A DNA stretch of 64,000 bases from Sparassis latifolia (GCA_018466975.1 CM031560.1:372001-436000), one strand, 5' to 3'; positions 32,597 through 42,876 are shown, numbered from the stretch's first letter. Notes: generated by a model from the letters alone, not told the origin. Numbers and translations are program-made.

Positions 32597-35500
32597 ATGA
32601 GCAGATGCAACAAAAGCAGGCTCGTTGTCGACCTGGATGACGAGGTTGAGTTTGTGACCAAGGTAGCTAAGCAGACCACTAGAGGAGTACGCTATGTGGA
32701 CGTACCTTTGTCCATGCCCATGGGTTCAAACGTGCCATCGCCTTCCAAAAGTCCATCGAAGGCTCCAGCTTCAGGCTCCTTGTTTAACTTGGATGATGGC
32801 GACGTCCTGGGCAACATAGGTGTGCCGATTCAGCTGGATCCGGCGGCTTGCAAGACAAAGGTGGGCACTCCCGCCATGACCATCTGACGGTCTGACCATG
32901 CGCGATAGACCCAGAATGACTTCATGAGGGACTGGATACCCCACCGTGATGACTATCTTCATGCCATTGTCGAGATGGAAGCCCCGCCTGAGCCCAGAAA
33001 CTGTGCGGAATGCAAGGTTGGCGAGGGACGGTGGCGATGCCTGGACTGTATGGGCAGACCGCCACCTGTACCGACTGCTGTCATAACGCCATCAGCGTGC
33101 TCCTTTCCATCGGATAGAGCATTGGCAGGGTCAGTATTTTGAGCCGGCATCACTGTATCGGGTTGGCGTCTGCATCCATTTGGGGCATGGCAGAGATCCC
33201 TGCCCTCTGGGCGCCTTCACAGCACATAACAACCCTGCGCCGGTGGTGGCCCCGGGGTCCAATTTCTGGAATGCCTCCAATGAAGACCTAAATGCACATG
33301 ATGGCGAGGTCTCAGATGATGGCGAGGTCCCATTCAACTTTGCACCTCTGGCAGGCACCCTTGACGGTGAAGCAAGGCAAACCGACGATGCTCCCGATCC
33401 CACTTGGGAGGAAGATGTGCCACTGGTGCTCTCCCGGCCACCTCGCCGTGATAGTTACGGGAATCGGATCATAGTCATTGTCGACATCTCTGGCGTTCAC
33501 CATATCGGCGTTGACTGGTGCCAGTGTGAGATGGCAGTGGAGCGTGACATGCAGCTTCTTCAAATGGGACTTTACCCTGGTACCGTCAAGGATCCCCATA
33601 CCGCCTTCACATTCGCCGTCCTCGACGATTTCCTTCTGGAGAACAAAGAGTGCAAGACGGCGGCATTGAACTACTACAGCAAGCTCAAACGGGTCACGAG
33701 CAATGCCTTCCCTGGCACCGTTCCCGTAAGTGTTCACATGCATTCCCATGGCCCAACCGTTCATGCCAGTTCCTCGCCAGGACCGTTATCGTGAGCTGAT
33801 GCGGGTGTCCCACCAATGGCGCCAATTCAAATATCGCAAGTGGCACGGCTTCTCACATGATGCCCTCCGTCCTGTGGAGAAGGGTGGCCTCGCCATCTTT
33901 TGTCCCGCCTGTCCCCAGCCTGGGCTCAACCTGCCTTTTCGATTGGCAAGCGGATCCAGTGCAGTGGAAGTTCAAACGCGGCTTTGTCATGGATGGCAAT
34001 TTCAGTGCAGAGCACATGAAGATGAAGCACCCGAGGAGGACGTCGCCTCAGTGACGGCCAGGCATTCATGGTCGCCAAGAGGATTACAAGGCTCATCTGG
34101 CGGTGGCCATGGAGTCGCATCAGGTGCGTGTCTGGCTGCACGTTCTTCTTCCGCCCTTGACTCCTAAGCCCACCAGCGCTCCACTTGTCATGAGCACCGC
34201 GCTGTCAATCAGGCCAATGTGGATCGCGCCAACCTCGACGCCACAGGAATTCGGGGCCACTGCTTGCGCCAGACATGGTTTCTTCGCCCTCATACTGTCG
34301 TCGATTTCCAGAAGGGAGAAAGGTTCGCATATGTCTCTTGTCATGATTCATTCTCACTGACGCACCCTCTGCAGACAAATGAATATGGATTACTCTCTCA
34401 GCAATGCGCTCCTGACCCTCACCGGTATCACCCTCATCCTCATCATGTACGACATCATGTGCCAGTATGGCGTCCATGTCCGCAAACGTTTCCGCCACAG
34501 CGCCTATCTGAGGATGCCCTTCGAGCTCAAGGTAGACCAAGGCATCGGCTTGTTTCATGTGCACGGACACCAAGATTGCTGCTTCCAACGGTTCTCGCCC
34601 AACTTTATAGTTGGCGCTGGTATGGTCGATGGCGAGGTCATCGAGACCCTGTGGGCGCCGACAAATGAGGTCTCAGGCAGTACCAGGGGCATGACCCGAG
34701 CTCACCGCCAAGAAGTCCTTGACGATCACATGAATGACTCCAACTGGAAGAAGACGACTCGCATGGGTGAGCCTGGTTCCTCCTTCCCTATTTGCCACCT
34801 GCCTTATGCTGCCTATAGTGCCAACCTTGATGACAAAGTGGAAACGCGTGCTCCTGGGCTTCCCACGAAGCAAGGAGTCCTTTGAAGCTTTATCTGCATC
34901 CACAGATGAGGATGTCCTTGAGGCATGGCAGAAGGAGTACGACGACGCTATGGAGGCTCGCCAAAATGATCCGAAGATCATGGACACCTTCGATGTCCAG
35001 CTCATGAAGGGTGAGTATTCTTCCATCGTTGTGTGGCATGTAGTTGACGTGAATGCAAGCCCCGGGTAAAGACCTCACCCAACTCAGACTGGCGGGCGAG
35101 GAGTCCGCCAAGGGCTTGGAGAAGGGCACCGCTGGATGGTTGTCGACTGGCCTCAAAATTCAAGAAGCACAGTGAGTTTGCCTCATCTTAACAAAAATAC
35201 AGCTCTGACGGCCTTCAGGCTTAAGCTTGCGAATGATATCCGCAAGGTGGGTCAAAATCCGAGCGTGGCGGAGGACCTCAAGACTCTCGAGCGCCGTCAG
35301 CACCTCGAAGTCAGCATTCTCACATTCCAACGTCGCTCTGAGAAGTTCATGGGAAGGTTGGAGGACGTTCCCGCCATGGAAGATCGTGACGATGGTGCGC
35401 TCTGGGATTCCTTGGATGAGAATCCTTTTCAAATACACCCGGAGGACGCTGAGTATGGCGAGGATGTGATTCCTCCCGAGCGAGCTTCCTTGAATTTACC

Positions 35501-36284
35501 TTCGCAGATCGGATTCGTGGCCGCTGTCGCCAACGGGCTCCAGACCCTGGCGGCCCAAGAGTTGGAGTTGCGCAAAGGCCTGATGAATGACATCCTCCAC
35601 GAGCTTTGCATGGCGCTTGGACTGAAGTCTTACCTCTACCGCAAGAGGGTTCATCCCGCCAACAGCGTCAGAACCATGACCCGTGCACAGGCGGAGGTTC
35701 ATGCTGCCGATCAGACCGTCTTGGCCTGCGCCAGGCTCTATTCCGCCAACCGACGCGCCATTATGCGCTTGGACGCCACTGATGAAGACTTGGCCCTCTA
35801 TCGCCCTTTGGATAAGAAGGACCTGCACGTGAAGACTGCCGTCATCGAGGCTAGCACCTCCGGGCTCAGGAACGTCAACCTGGCTTGGTTCTGGACCATG
35901 GATGTCGCTGGAGATCGAGGTTCATCAGAATGGATGGACGAGTGTTCGTAATTGTCCGATCAATCTCTAGGCCTCCTGCTAATTTACCCTCCAGTCTATA
36001 GAGTGAATTGGCTGCATGCCAGAGCTCGATATGAGAGATGGAGGGAGGAGCGTGTCTTGGTCCACTCGGAAATGGCCTGGACCATAGCCACCTTCAAGCG
36101 GAATGCGGAACGATGGGCTCACTGGCTCGAGATGACGGATCCTTCCTGGCGGGGTCATGTTTGCTATGCCGCCAGGCAAGTGAGTATGTGGCGGACCTTC
36201 GCCAGCCACGCCACTGACGTCTTCAGCCACATCCTCGCCCTGGACATTGAGGACGAAAGGGCGGGCGATGAAAATGTGCTTTGA
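32597..36284 (+). pseudogene. KDZ transposase with CxC2 zinc-binding region, 9+ introns, several frameshifts
   Basis: Recognised by the CxC2 cysteine region (CAECKVGEGRWRCLDC at about 33,002; GVDWCQC at about 33,505) and the KDZ core: VDFQKGER, MYDIMCQYG (D at 34,451), GIGLFHVHGHQD, and GAGMVDGEVIETLW (34,610-34,660), followed by the usual helical C-terminus (WTMDVAG, NWLHARARY). The start is at 32,597. Introns 32,861-32,908, 33,726-33,780, 34,124-34,176, 34,323-34,374, 34,767-34,818, 35,011-35,059, 35,172-35,218 and 35,948-36,001 are all GT-AG, 47-55 bp, and restore frame. In contrast, exons near 33,060, 33,085, 33,945, 34,025, 34,055, 34,085 and 34,255 need one-base corrections, mostly in runs of C, T or G. 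By family it is a DDE-type cut-and-paste enzyme acting on the element ends. Confidence 0.88.
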
Positions 36285-36497
36285 GTCAGGGTTCACTGGG
36301 GTGTACGCATATTCATGTTTGCTATATCGATGTAGTGATCGTCATGTATGTAATTCCTACTCACCAATATCACATTTGGCGAAGTGACCTCCATCCTCGC
36401 CTGAGGGCTTCATCTCGGCATGTGCTCTCCAATCGCATGACATCAGACATCAGATAAGGTCGATCAGATATCGACCTCAGCTCATCCACTCACCATC

Positions 36498-37218
36498 ATG
36501 TCTGCCCAGTCTTCAACATCAGATGCGCGCCCCTGCCTGTTCTCCAGAGGGAGGTTGCAGTTGGAAGTCTACACTTGGAGGATCCAAGAAGCTGTTCTGG
36601 CACTGGAGCCTGACCCAGATCACTTCACCAAGGTCCGTTGGGAGGAAGGCTTGCACCGGGAGATGGTACGCCTTTCTTGCTGATATCGCCTGACCCTGCT
36701 GAGTCCTGTGCAGTTCGCCATCAGGGGTATCTGTGGCGACCTCGCGTTGGCAGGTCATGCTGACCATATTGACCATGGCGGAGTTATCGCCAGTGTCCTC
36801 ACCGTCTGCACTTTCAATCACGAAGTTCTGCACCCCATCAGCATTGACGTCAAGGTGATTCCACGCCCCACCACCCTCGTTCCTCATCCTAAGAACCTAC
36901 TCGAGGATTCACCTGACTACTGGTGGAAATGGGATCATCAGGTTGGGCCGGCGGGGAGCCCTATGGAGGCCTGGTGGTACAAACTTGGTGATCCCTGGGT
37001 GAGTGGTACGTTCCAGCACCTTACAGTCTTGCTGAACCTCGAGAACGTAGGAGAAGGTGTACACCATCTCCGAGTCTACACTGGTGCAGCTTGAACAGCT
37101 GCATGTTCGCGTCGCGAACCTCACTAGTTGGTTGCACGAGAGGACAGATCAGAACCTGAATGTGGTGCTGGAAGAGCTGCAGGAGGCGACGCGGCAGCTG
37201 CGTGAGTTAGGAATGTAA
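36498..37218 (+). CDS. KDZ right-end gene F, small three-exon protein, unknown
   Basis: Exons 36,498-36,665 (56 codons), 36,714-36,998 (95 codons) and 37,051-37,218 (55 codons plus stop) join in phase 0 at both introns (48 and 52 bp, GT-AG), giving 206 residues with no break. The N-terminal part is helical (LEVYTWRIQEAVLALEPD). The middle contains YWWKWDHQVGP and MEAWWYKLGDPW. The last exon is a coiled coil (LEQLHVRVANLTSWLHER). No family is recognised. It lies 210 bp after the transposase on the same strand and next to the right subterminal array. It is the only KDZ gene here without a frame problem, so an accessory transposition or silencing-evasion role is conceivable but is speculation. 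Confidence 0.7.
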
Positions 37219-37319
37219 TCGCCCAATGCCAGGCGTCCGTTCGTGCTGTAGTGTGTCGAATATAAGGTTGTCATGTCTTTGAACCTGGGCAATGTACCTG
37301 GTGTGGTAAGGCGAAACAT

Positions 37320-37640
37320 AGTAGCCACATACTCTCCTCAGGAGGGCACATCCCCAATGGTATCTGATGCATGGCTCGAAAGCCAATGCCACATGGGAGA
37401 GTTTGGCGAAGTCATTCTGGACTGCATGTTCAGATGGCGAGTGATATCCACCACAGTTCACCAACCCTACTCACGGTGGAAAGGACCGCCGTTCGTCTCC
37501 ACATACTCTACCCAGAAGGGCACATCCCAAATTGTATCTGATGCATGTCTCGAAACGCCGATGCCAATTGGGAGAGTTTGGCGAAGGATATTCGCCACAG
37601 TTCACCAACCCTTCCCACAGTGGGAGAGAGTGTGATACTG
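37320..37640. repeat. Direct repeat of about 175 bp
   Basis: Two copies share ACATACTCT(C/A)C..AGGGCACATCCC, TATCTGATGCATG, GGGAGAGTTTGGCGAAG and CCACAGTTCACCAACCCT. They start near 37,328 and 37,500. The stretch is non-coding as far as I can see and lies between gene F and the right array. Confidence 0.6.
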
Positions 37641-37739
37641 CAAGGAGAGCTGATAGTGAGCTAACCAGAATTGGAGGGAATGATGGGTGGATTACGTGGA
37701 AATTATTGGCCGGCAGTAGCTCCATCATTGCCCTGTTAG

Positions 37740-38889
37740 GCGGTGGATCAATCACTGAAAAATATGCCCATGGCGGTTGACTGATCGCTGAGAACTACAC
37801 CTATGGCGGTGGGCCGATAGGTCTGAGCAAGAGGTGCCGCATGAGCAACAACTCGCGCCGGAGCCCCTTCTTCTGTGGTGTCCTTCGCTCATACGCTGAT
37901 TTGCACACGCCTGCATCCTCGCCTACTTCGTGCTCTTCGTTGACTTCGGGTACAATCCGTTCACTTCGTATGGTCTACTTCTTGGCTCGGGCAACCAGGT
38001 GTGGCATCCGCCCATGCTTCCCCCTGACCAATCTCCACGTTTCATACATCCGCCCATGCTTCCCCCCGACCAATCTCCATGTTTCATACATCCACCTATG
38101 CTACTCCCTGACGAATCATCCGGTATGTTCCTTCACCCACCCATGCTTCACCAAGATGACACGGACACGATACGAGCCCAGTTGACAACCTAGGGCAAGG
38201 CAAATAACTCAGCTATGCCCGGGCTAGTCAGATATTTCAGGCGACCCATGCTTATGGGCTCAGAAATATACCTATGGCGGTGGGCCGATGGCTGTATAAT
38301 AGCACGATGGCAGTGGGCCGATCGCTCAGAACACTACCTATGGAGGTCGGCCCATCGCTCAGAACCCTACCTATGGGGTTGTGCCGATGGCTGTATAATA
38401 GCACCGTGGCGGTGGGCTGATCACTTAGAAATATACCTATGGTGGTGGGCCCATCGCTCAGAACACTACCTATGGAGGTCAGCCCATCGCTCAGAACACT
38501 ACCTATGGCAGTGGGCCCATCGCTCAGAACACTACCTATGGAGGTCGGCCCATCGCTCAGAACACTACCTATGGCGGTGGGCCAATGGCTGTGTAATAGC
38601 CCCGTGGCAGTGGGCCGATCACTCAGAACACTACCTATGGCGGTGGGGCGATGGCTGTATAATAGCCCCGTGGCAGTGGGCCGATCGCTTAAAAATACAC
38701 CTATGGCGGTGGGCCCATCACTCAGAACTATCACCGCGGCGGTGGGCCCATGCCTGTATAATAGTAGCATCATGGTGGTGGGCCGATCGCTCAGAAATAC
38801 TCCTATGGCGGTGGGCCCATCGCTCCAGCATTCCCTTCATCGCCATGAGCCGATCGCTGACAGCTCCTTACACAGACCGATGGGCTGAT
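37740..38889. repeat. KDZ right subterminal tandem array
   Basis: More than two dozen imperfect units of about 31-33 bp of the form CGCTCAGAACACTACCTATGGCGGTGGGCC. The TGGCGGTGGGCCCAT core is the reverse complement of the left-array core, while the linker sequences differ between the two sides. Two near-identical GATGGCTGTATAATAGC variants recur. Open frames across it are repeat artefacts. Confidence 0.85.
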
Positions 38890-38964
38890 GTCCGCTGGCT
38901 GTCCAGTTCATGACAATGTCAGGGTAAATGGGAGTCCAGTTCACAAATATGACTGAATGGGCTG
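38890..38964 (-). repeat. KDZ right terminal inverted repeat
   Basis: Inverted counterpart of 19,555-19,630, with a perfect 46-bp inner block at 38,890-38,935, then TGAACT and TCAGTCAT (inverted), and an outer end that reads CAGCCCATTCAGTCAT inward. It is followed by ATCGACG, the candidate target duplication. Confidence 0.88.
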
Positions 38965-38971
38965 ATCGACG

Positions 38972-39960
38972 AGCACGCGCGTCAAGTGAGCACGACACCC
39001 ACACACCACGTTGTGATGACATGGCGTGCATCCTCCTCTCTTCACACCCTCTTGGACGAGCAAGGAGGACGAAGGGCCCAGGGGTGCACAAGATGGTAGC
39101 GGGGGAGTCAGTCGAGCAGGGCGCCCGCATGCCACGTCATAAAGACATAGAGTGCATCCACTCTTAAATGGGTGAGGTAGACAGCAGGGCATGAAGATGG
39201 TGTGGGAGATGTCCAGGAGAGAGGTCGAGGGAACCACACACTATGCTCGAGTGAGCACGATGCCCACACATCACATCATGAAGACGTGAAGCATGTCCTC
39301 CTCTTTTCGTGCCCTCTTGGATGGGCGAGGTGGGGCCCGGGGGGACGTGAGATAGTGGAGATGGAGTTGGGGAAATCAGGTGCCATGCTGGGGTAAGCAC
39401 GATGCCCGCATGCCACATCGTGATGACATGGCGTGCGTCCTCCTTTGTGCCCTCTTGGATGGGCGAGGTGGATGGTGGGGCTCGCAGGGACGTGAGATGG
39501 TGACGGGGAATTGGGGAAACTAGGTGCCATGCTCAAGTGAGCACGATGCCTGCGTGCCATGTCGTAATGATGTGGCACGCATTTTCCTCCCTTCGTGCCC
39601 TCTTGGATGGGCGAGGCAGATGATGGGCCCACGGGGATGCGAGACGGTGGTGGGGAATTGGGGAAACCAGGCGCCATGCTCGAGTGAGCACGATGCCCGC
39701 ATGCCATGTCGTAATGACGTGGCACGCGTCCTCCTCCCTTCACACCCTCTTGGATGGGCGAGGCAGACGGTGGGGCCTGAGAGGGCACAAGACGGTGGTG
39801 GGGGAATCGGAGGAACTAGGCGCCATGCTACACTGAGCACGACGCCCGCATGCCATGTTATGAAGACATGGAGCATGTCCACCTCTTTTTGCACCCTCTT
39901 CGACAGGCGAGGTGGACGGTAGGGCCCAGGGGATGCGAGATGGCAGAGAGGGAGTTGGCA
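38972..39960. repeat. Minisatellite, about 148-bp unit
   Basis: About seven tandem units marked by CTCGAGTGAGCACGATGCCC at roughly 38,984, 39,105, 39,246, 39,382, 39,535, 39,683 and 39,830; the last four are spaced 148 bp apart. Each unit also has CTCTTGGATGGGCGAGG and a G-rich stretch. The KDZ element separates this array from one further unit at about 19,240. Protein-like frames on the minus strand are repeat translations. Confidence 0.8.
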
Positions 39961-40357
39961 CCTCGTGGTGCATGCAGCTTGGGATCCTGGTGGAATGATG
40001 ACCGAGCATGCTCAACAAGCACACTCGGTCGGCATTGTAGTTAGTGAAAATAGCACAAAAGCAGAAGGACATACCTTTATTGCCTTTGTCCATCCATCCG
40101 AGTGCCCATCCATCGTCATTGGAGTGTACTGTCGCAGAGGCTGAAGGACTTAGCAATTTTGGACAGCTGTCCAAAGTTCCAAATGCGGAAGAGCAGTAAA
40201 TATGCACAAACAAAGAGTTAGTTTTTTCCATTGACCCGCTCCGTTGTATTGACATTTTCACAGATGCTAAGGTGTCCACGGTACAGACTCCTAGTTGCAT
40301 TCCCTGCATTCATCTGTTCCTGATCATCGTCTTCAGATCTAATTACGGGCCGAGGAC
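39961..40357. other. Spacer between minisatellite and ATPase pseudogene
   Basis: No gene is recognised. It includes an imperfect inverted pair around 40,000-40,035 (GACCGAGCATGCT...GCACACTCGGTC). It may contain the former upstream region of the ATPase fragment. Confidence 0.4.
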
Positions 40358-42445
40358 TTGTACGACAAGGAGAAAGTTGATCTTGAGACAATCATCGTGG
40401 AGGATGTATTCAGGCTCCTCCAGTGCGACGACAATGGGTCAATGATGGAGGAGGTGCAGCGCCATCTCGAGCTGTTCGGTCCCAACAAGCTCGAGTTGGA
40501 GGAGCAGAATGCGTTTCTTCAGGTGCGTATGTTACGCTTTGATTTTTGTGCGCAATGGAGGAGGCTCAGCACCGTCTCGAACTGTTCAGTCCCAACAAGC
40601 TCGAGTCAGAGAAGCAGAATGTGTTTCTTCAGGTGCATATGTTATGCTTTGATTTTTGTGCGAGCACTCATTTCTGCCATTGGTTTCTGAGTTTCATGTG
40701 GAACCCATTGTCCTGGGGTCATGGAGGCTGCCGCCTTGGTTGCCATTGCACTTTCGAATGGTGAACACCAGCCTCCTGACTGGCAAGATTTCATCGGTAT
40801 TGTCCTATCGCTTTTGGTGAAGGTGAAGGTCAAGCAGGATGGTACCTGGCAGGAGATGGAGTTTGCTGGACTCGTTCCAGGTGATATGGTTTCGTTAAGC
40901 TTGGTGACATTTTATTGTACCGGCGAATTGTTGTCTGATGGAGGCCATCAATGTCTCCACCGATCAAGCTGCTCTCACTGGCGAGTTGTCTTCAGTCATG
41001 CGGCGTCGCTCATTGGCCAGGATGATGACACTACCAGACACTTGCAGAAGATTCTTGCCCAGATCGGATCATTCTGTCTTGTCGTTATTGGCATCTTCGT
41101 ACTTGCCGAGATTTTCTGCTTGTATGCCGGCTTTCGTTTCCAGTACTGTCATGGTCTCAACAACATCTTGGTGCTCTTGATCGGTGGAATTCCAATTGCG
41201 ATGCCTACGGTGTTGTCCGTCACCCTCGCTGGAGGTGCTCAGCAGCTTGCGAAGTACAAGGCCGTCGTTACCGTATCACCATGATTGAAGAGCTAGCCGC
41301 CATTACCATCTTGTGCTCCGACAAGACGGGTACCCTCACCACCAATGAGCTGACCATTGATCATGAGACTATTTGTACCTACGGTCCTTTCTCTGCTGAG
41401 GACATCATTCTACTGTCATCGTATGCATCACGCACGGAGAACCAGAAAGCCATCGACACTTGCATCGTCTTTGCTATCAGCGATCCATCTCGTGCTCGCG
41501 CTGGTATTAAGCTCCTTGACTTCATGCCTTTCAATCCCATCAACAAACGTACCGAGATCACGTACCATGAGGAGTCATCGGGCAAGCTCAAGTGTGTCAC
41601 CAAGTGGTATGACTGGCATCATCATCGAACTTTGCATGCGTAACAAGATGGATAATCTTGAGGCCAGGCTGGAGGCTGACGTCAAGGAGCTGGCTAGCTG
41701 TGGTCTTTGTACACTGGCGGTCGCGTATGAGGAGGTGGATGGCGATGACCCCGAGGGTGATGGTAATGGCTTCGAACTCATTGGTATACTCCCCATTTTT
41801 GACCCTCCTCATAAGGACACAAAGCAAACCATCGACGACGTCATTGCTCTCGTTGTCCGTGTCAAGATGGTTACCGGTAACCAGCTCGCTATCGTGAAGG
41901 AGACTGGCTGCTGTCTCAGTCTCGGTGATCATATGTATCCCGCTCAGGTTCTTAAGGACAGCCCCGCACCTGGTAGTTTTGCTGGGGTCTTCCCCGAGCA
42001 CAAGTACGAAATCATCAAGCGCCTCCAAGGCCTTGGCCACCTGTGTGCTATGACCGGTGACGGTGCTAATGACGCTCCCACTTTGTCTCGTGCTAACGTC
42101 AGTATTGCTGTTGAGGGTGCCACCGATGCAGCTCGTGGTGTGGCCAACATTGTCTTGACGGAGCCCAGTTTGTCCACCATCGTCCATGCCATCTGTGGTT
42201 CGCATGTCATTTTCCAATGTATGTGGAACTATTCGATCTACGTGTGTGCTTTCACCATTTGTATCATGGTATGCTTTGCGATTATCACCTTTGCGTTCAA
42301 GTTTCACTTCCCATCATTCATGATTCTGATCATCGCCCTGCTCAATGATAGTACCATCATAATGTTGTCAGTTGACTGCATCCTTTCTTCAAGCACTCTG
42401 GACATTTGGGACTTGGTTGAAAAATTTGCATATGCTCATGTGTGA
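40358..42445 (+). pseudogene. Plasma-membrane H+-ATPase (P-type) pseudogene, truncated
   Basis: Clear relic of the fungal proton pump (PMA1-type P3A ATPase). From the 5' end: DVFRLLQC, LFGPNKLE, MWNPLSW, LTGE-like region, DDDTxHLQKILAQIGSF, GGIPIAMPTVLSVTLA, the phosphorylation motif SDKTGTLTTN (about 41,317), the hinge AMTGDGANDAP (about 42,048), TEPSLSTIVHAI, and FAYA where it ends at 42,445. Damage includes a 110-bp tandem duplication over an exon/intron border (40,445-40,553 and 40,555-40,662), an extra G near 40,720, a deletion of about 30 codons near 40,820, a one-base shift near 41,606, and loss of the C-terminal membrane region. The intron after FLQ is still present, so the copy arose from DNA. 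Many arginines of the family are Cys, Trp or His here. Confidence 0.92.
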
Positions 42446-42463
42446 GATCGGCATGCAGGGTGC

Positions 42464-42876
42464 AGCACTGCTCAAGAATATGAACGGTGCGCTCATACTT
42501 TGCAAGCTTATGCAGTGCTGCAGAAAACATATCTTTTATACTAATACCTCCCTATTCATGTATATGTTTGATACTAGTTCTTACTCTTATGATACTTGCT
42601 TTTCGCATAGTAGGAGAATGGCATCTAATATACTGGGATAACTGAGGACAAACCAGAGCATCTGAGGGCATATCAGAGTGTGATCAATACAGTGCAACCT
42701 AGGAAATCAGCTGTATTCTGTGAGCAGCTCAGGGTGACCCAGGCTGCCTCAGGAAAAATGCTGTAGAGACCTTGCTCTCAGAGCAACCTGGGACGCTCTG
42801 GCATCCCTGACACCCTGACAGCTCTCAGAGCATCTCAGAGCATCTTAGGACAGCTCAGGCTGCTCTAGGGCCACAG
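42464..42876. other. Spacer with CTCAGAGCAT-type short repeats
   Basis: No gene. Between 42,650 and 42,865 the words CTCAG, CAGAGCA and CAGGCTG recur many times. A shorter stretch of the same flavour lies on the other side of the insert at 18,972-19,010, so part of this may be LINE ORF1 sequence. Confidence 0.4.

Larger units (their letters stand above)
19555..38964 (+). mobile_element. KDZ (Kyakuja-type) DNA transposon carrying TET/JBP
   Basis: A 19.4-kb element bounded by terminal inverted repeats. The inner 46 bp (19,585-19,630 and 38,890-38,935) are perfect inverted copies. Outside them the similarity continues with gaps through TCAGTCAT to the ends, which begin CA. A candidate 7-bp target duplication, ATCGACG, sits at 19,548-19,554 and 38,965-38,971. 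Mirror-image subterminal arrays follow inside both ends. Six gene models lie between: unknown (-), unknown (+), HMG-box-like (-), TET/JBP dioxygenase (+), CxC2-KDZ transposase (+) and a small three-exon gene (+). Linkage of KDZ transposases with TET/JBP genes is known from Basidiomycota. The ends are well preserved; the transposase frame as read is broken. Confidence 0.88.
19158..42463. mobile_element. Segment inserted into LINE ORF1 (hosts minisatellite, ATPase fragment and KDZ)
   Basis: The LINE ORF1 is interrupted between about 19,090 and 42,877. Within those limits a 12-bp direct repeat, CATGCAGGGTGC, occurs at 19,158-19,169 and 42,452-42,463, the second copy only 6 bp past the broken end of the ATPase pseudogene. 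I read it as a possible target duplication of a roughly 3.9-kb insert that later received the KDZ element. No transposase or terminal structure for the insert itself was recognised, so its class is unknown. Borders could also lie elsewhere in the two flanks. Confidence 0.4.

Noticed and set aside
37740..38889. A CRISPR-like pattern of regular short repeats
   Set aside because: The organism is clearly a fungus, the units are contiguous tandem repeats without unique spacers, and the position just inside a transposon end explains them.
38215..38913. A 232-codon frame rich in RSEHYLWR
   Set aside because: It is a translation of the right subterminal tandem array; the repeat period explains its openness.
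19563..38956. TCAGTCAT at both KDZ ends as an 8-bp target duplication
   Set aside because: The two copies are inverted relative to each other, so they belong to the terminal inverted repeat. The direct repeat ATCGACG just outside fits better.
39276..39894. Proline/serine-rich minus-strand frames
   Set aside because: They follow the 148-bp minisatellite and change frame with each unit; no start, intron or domain support.
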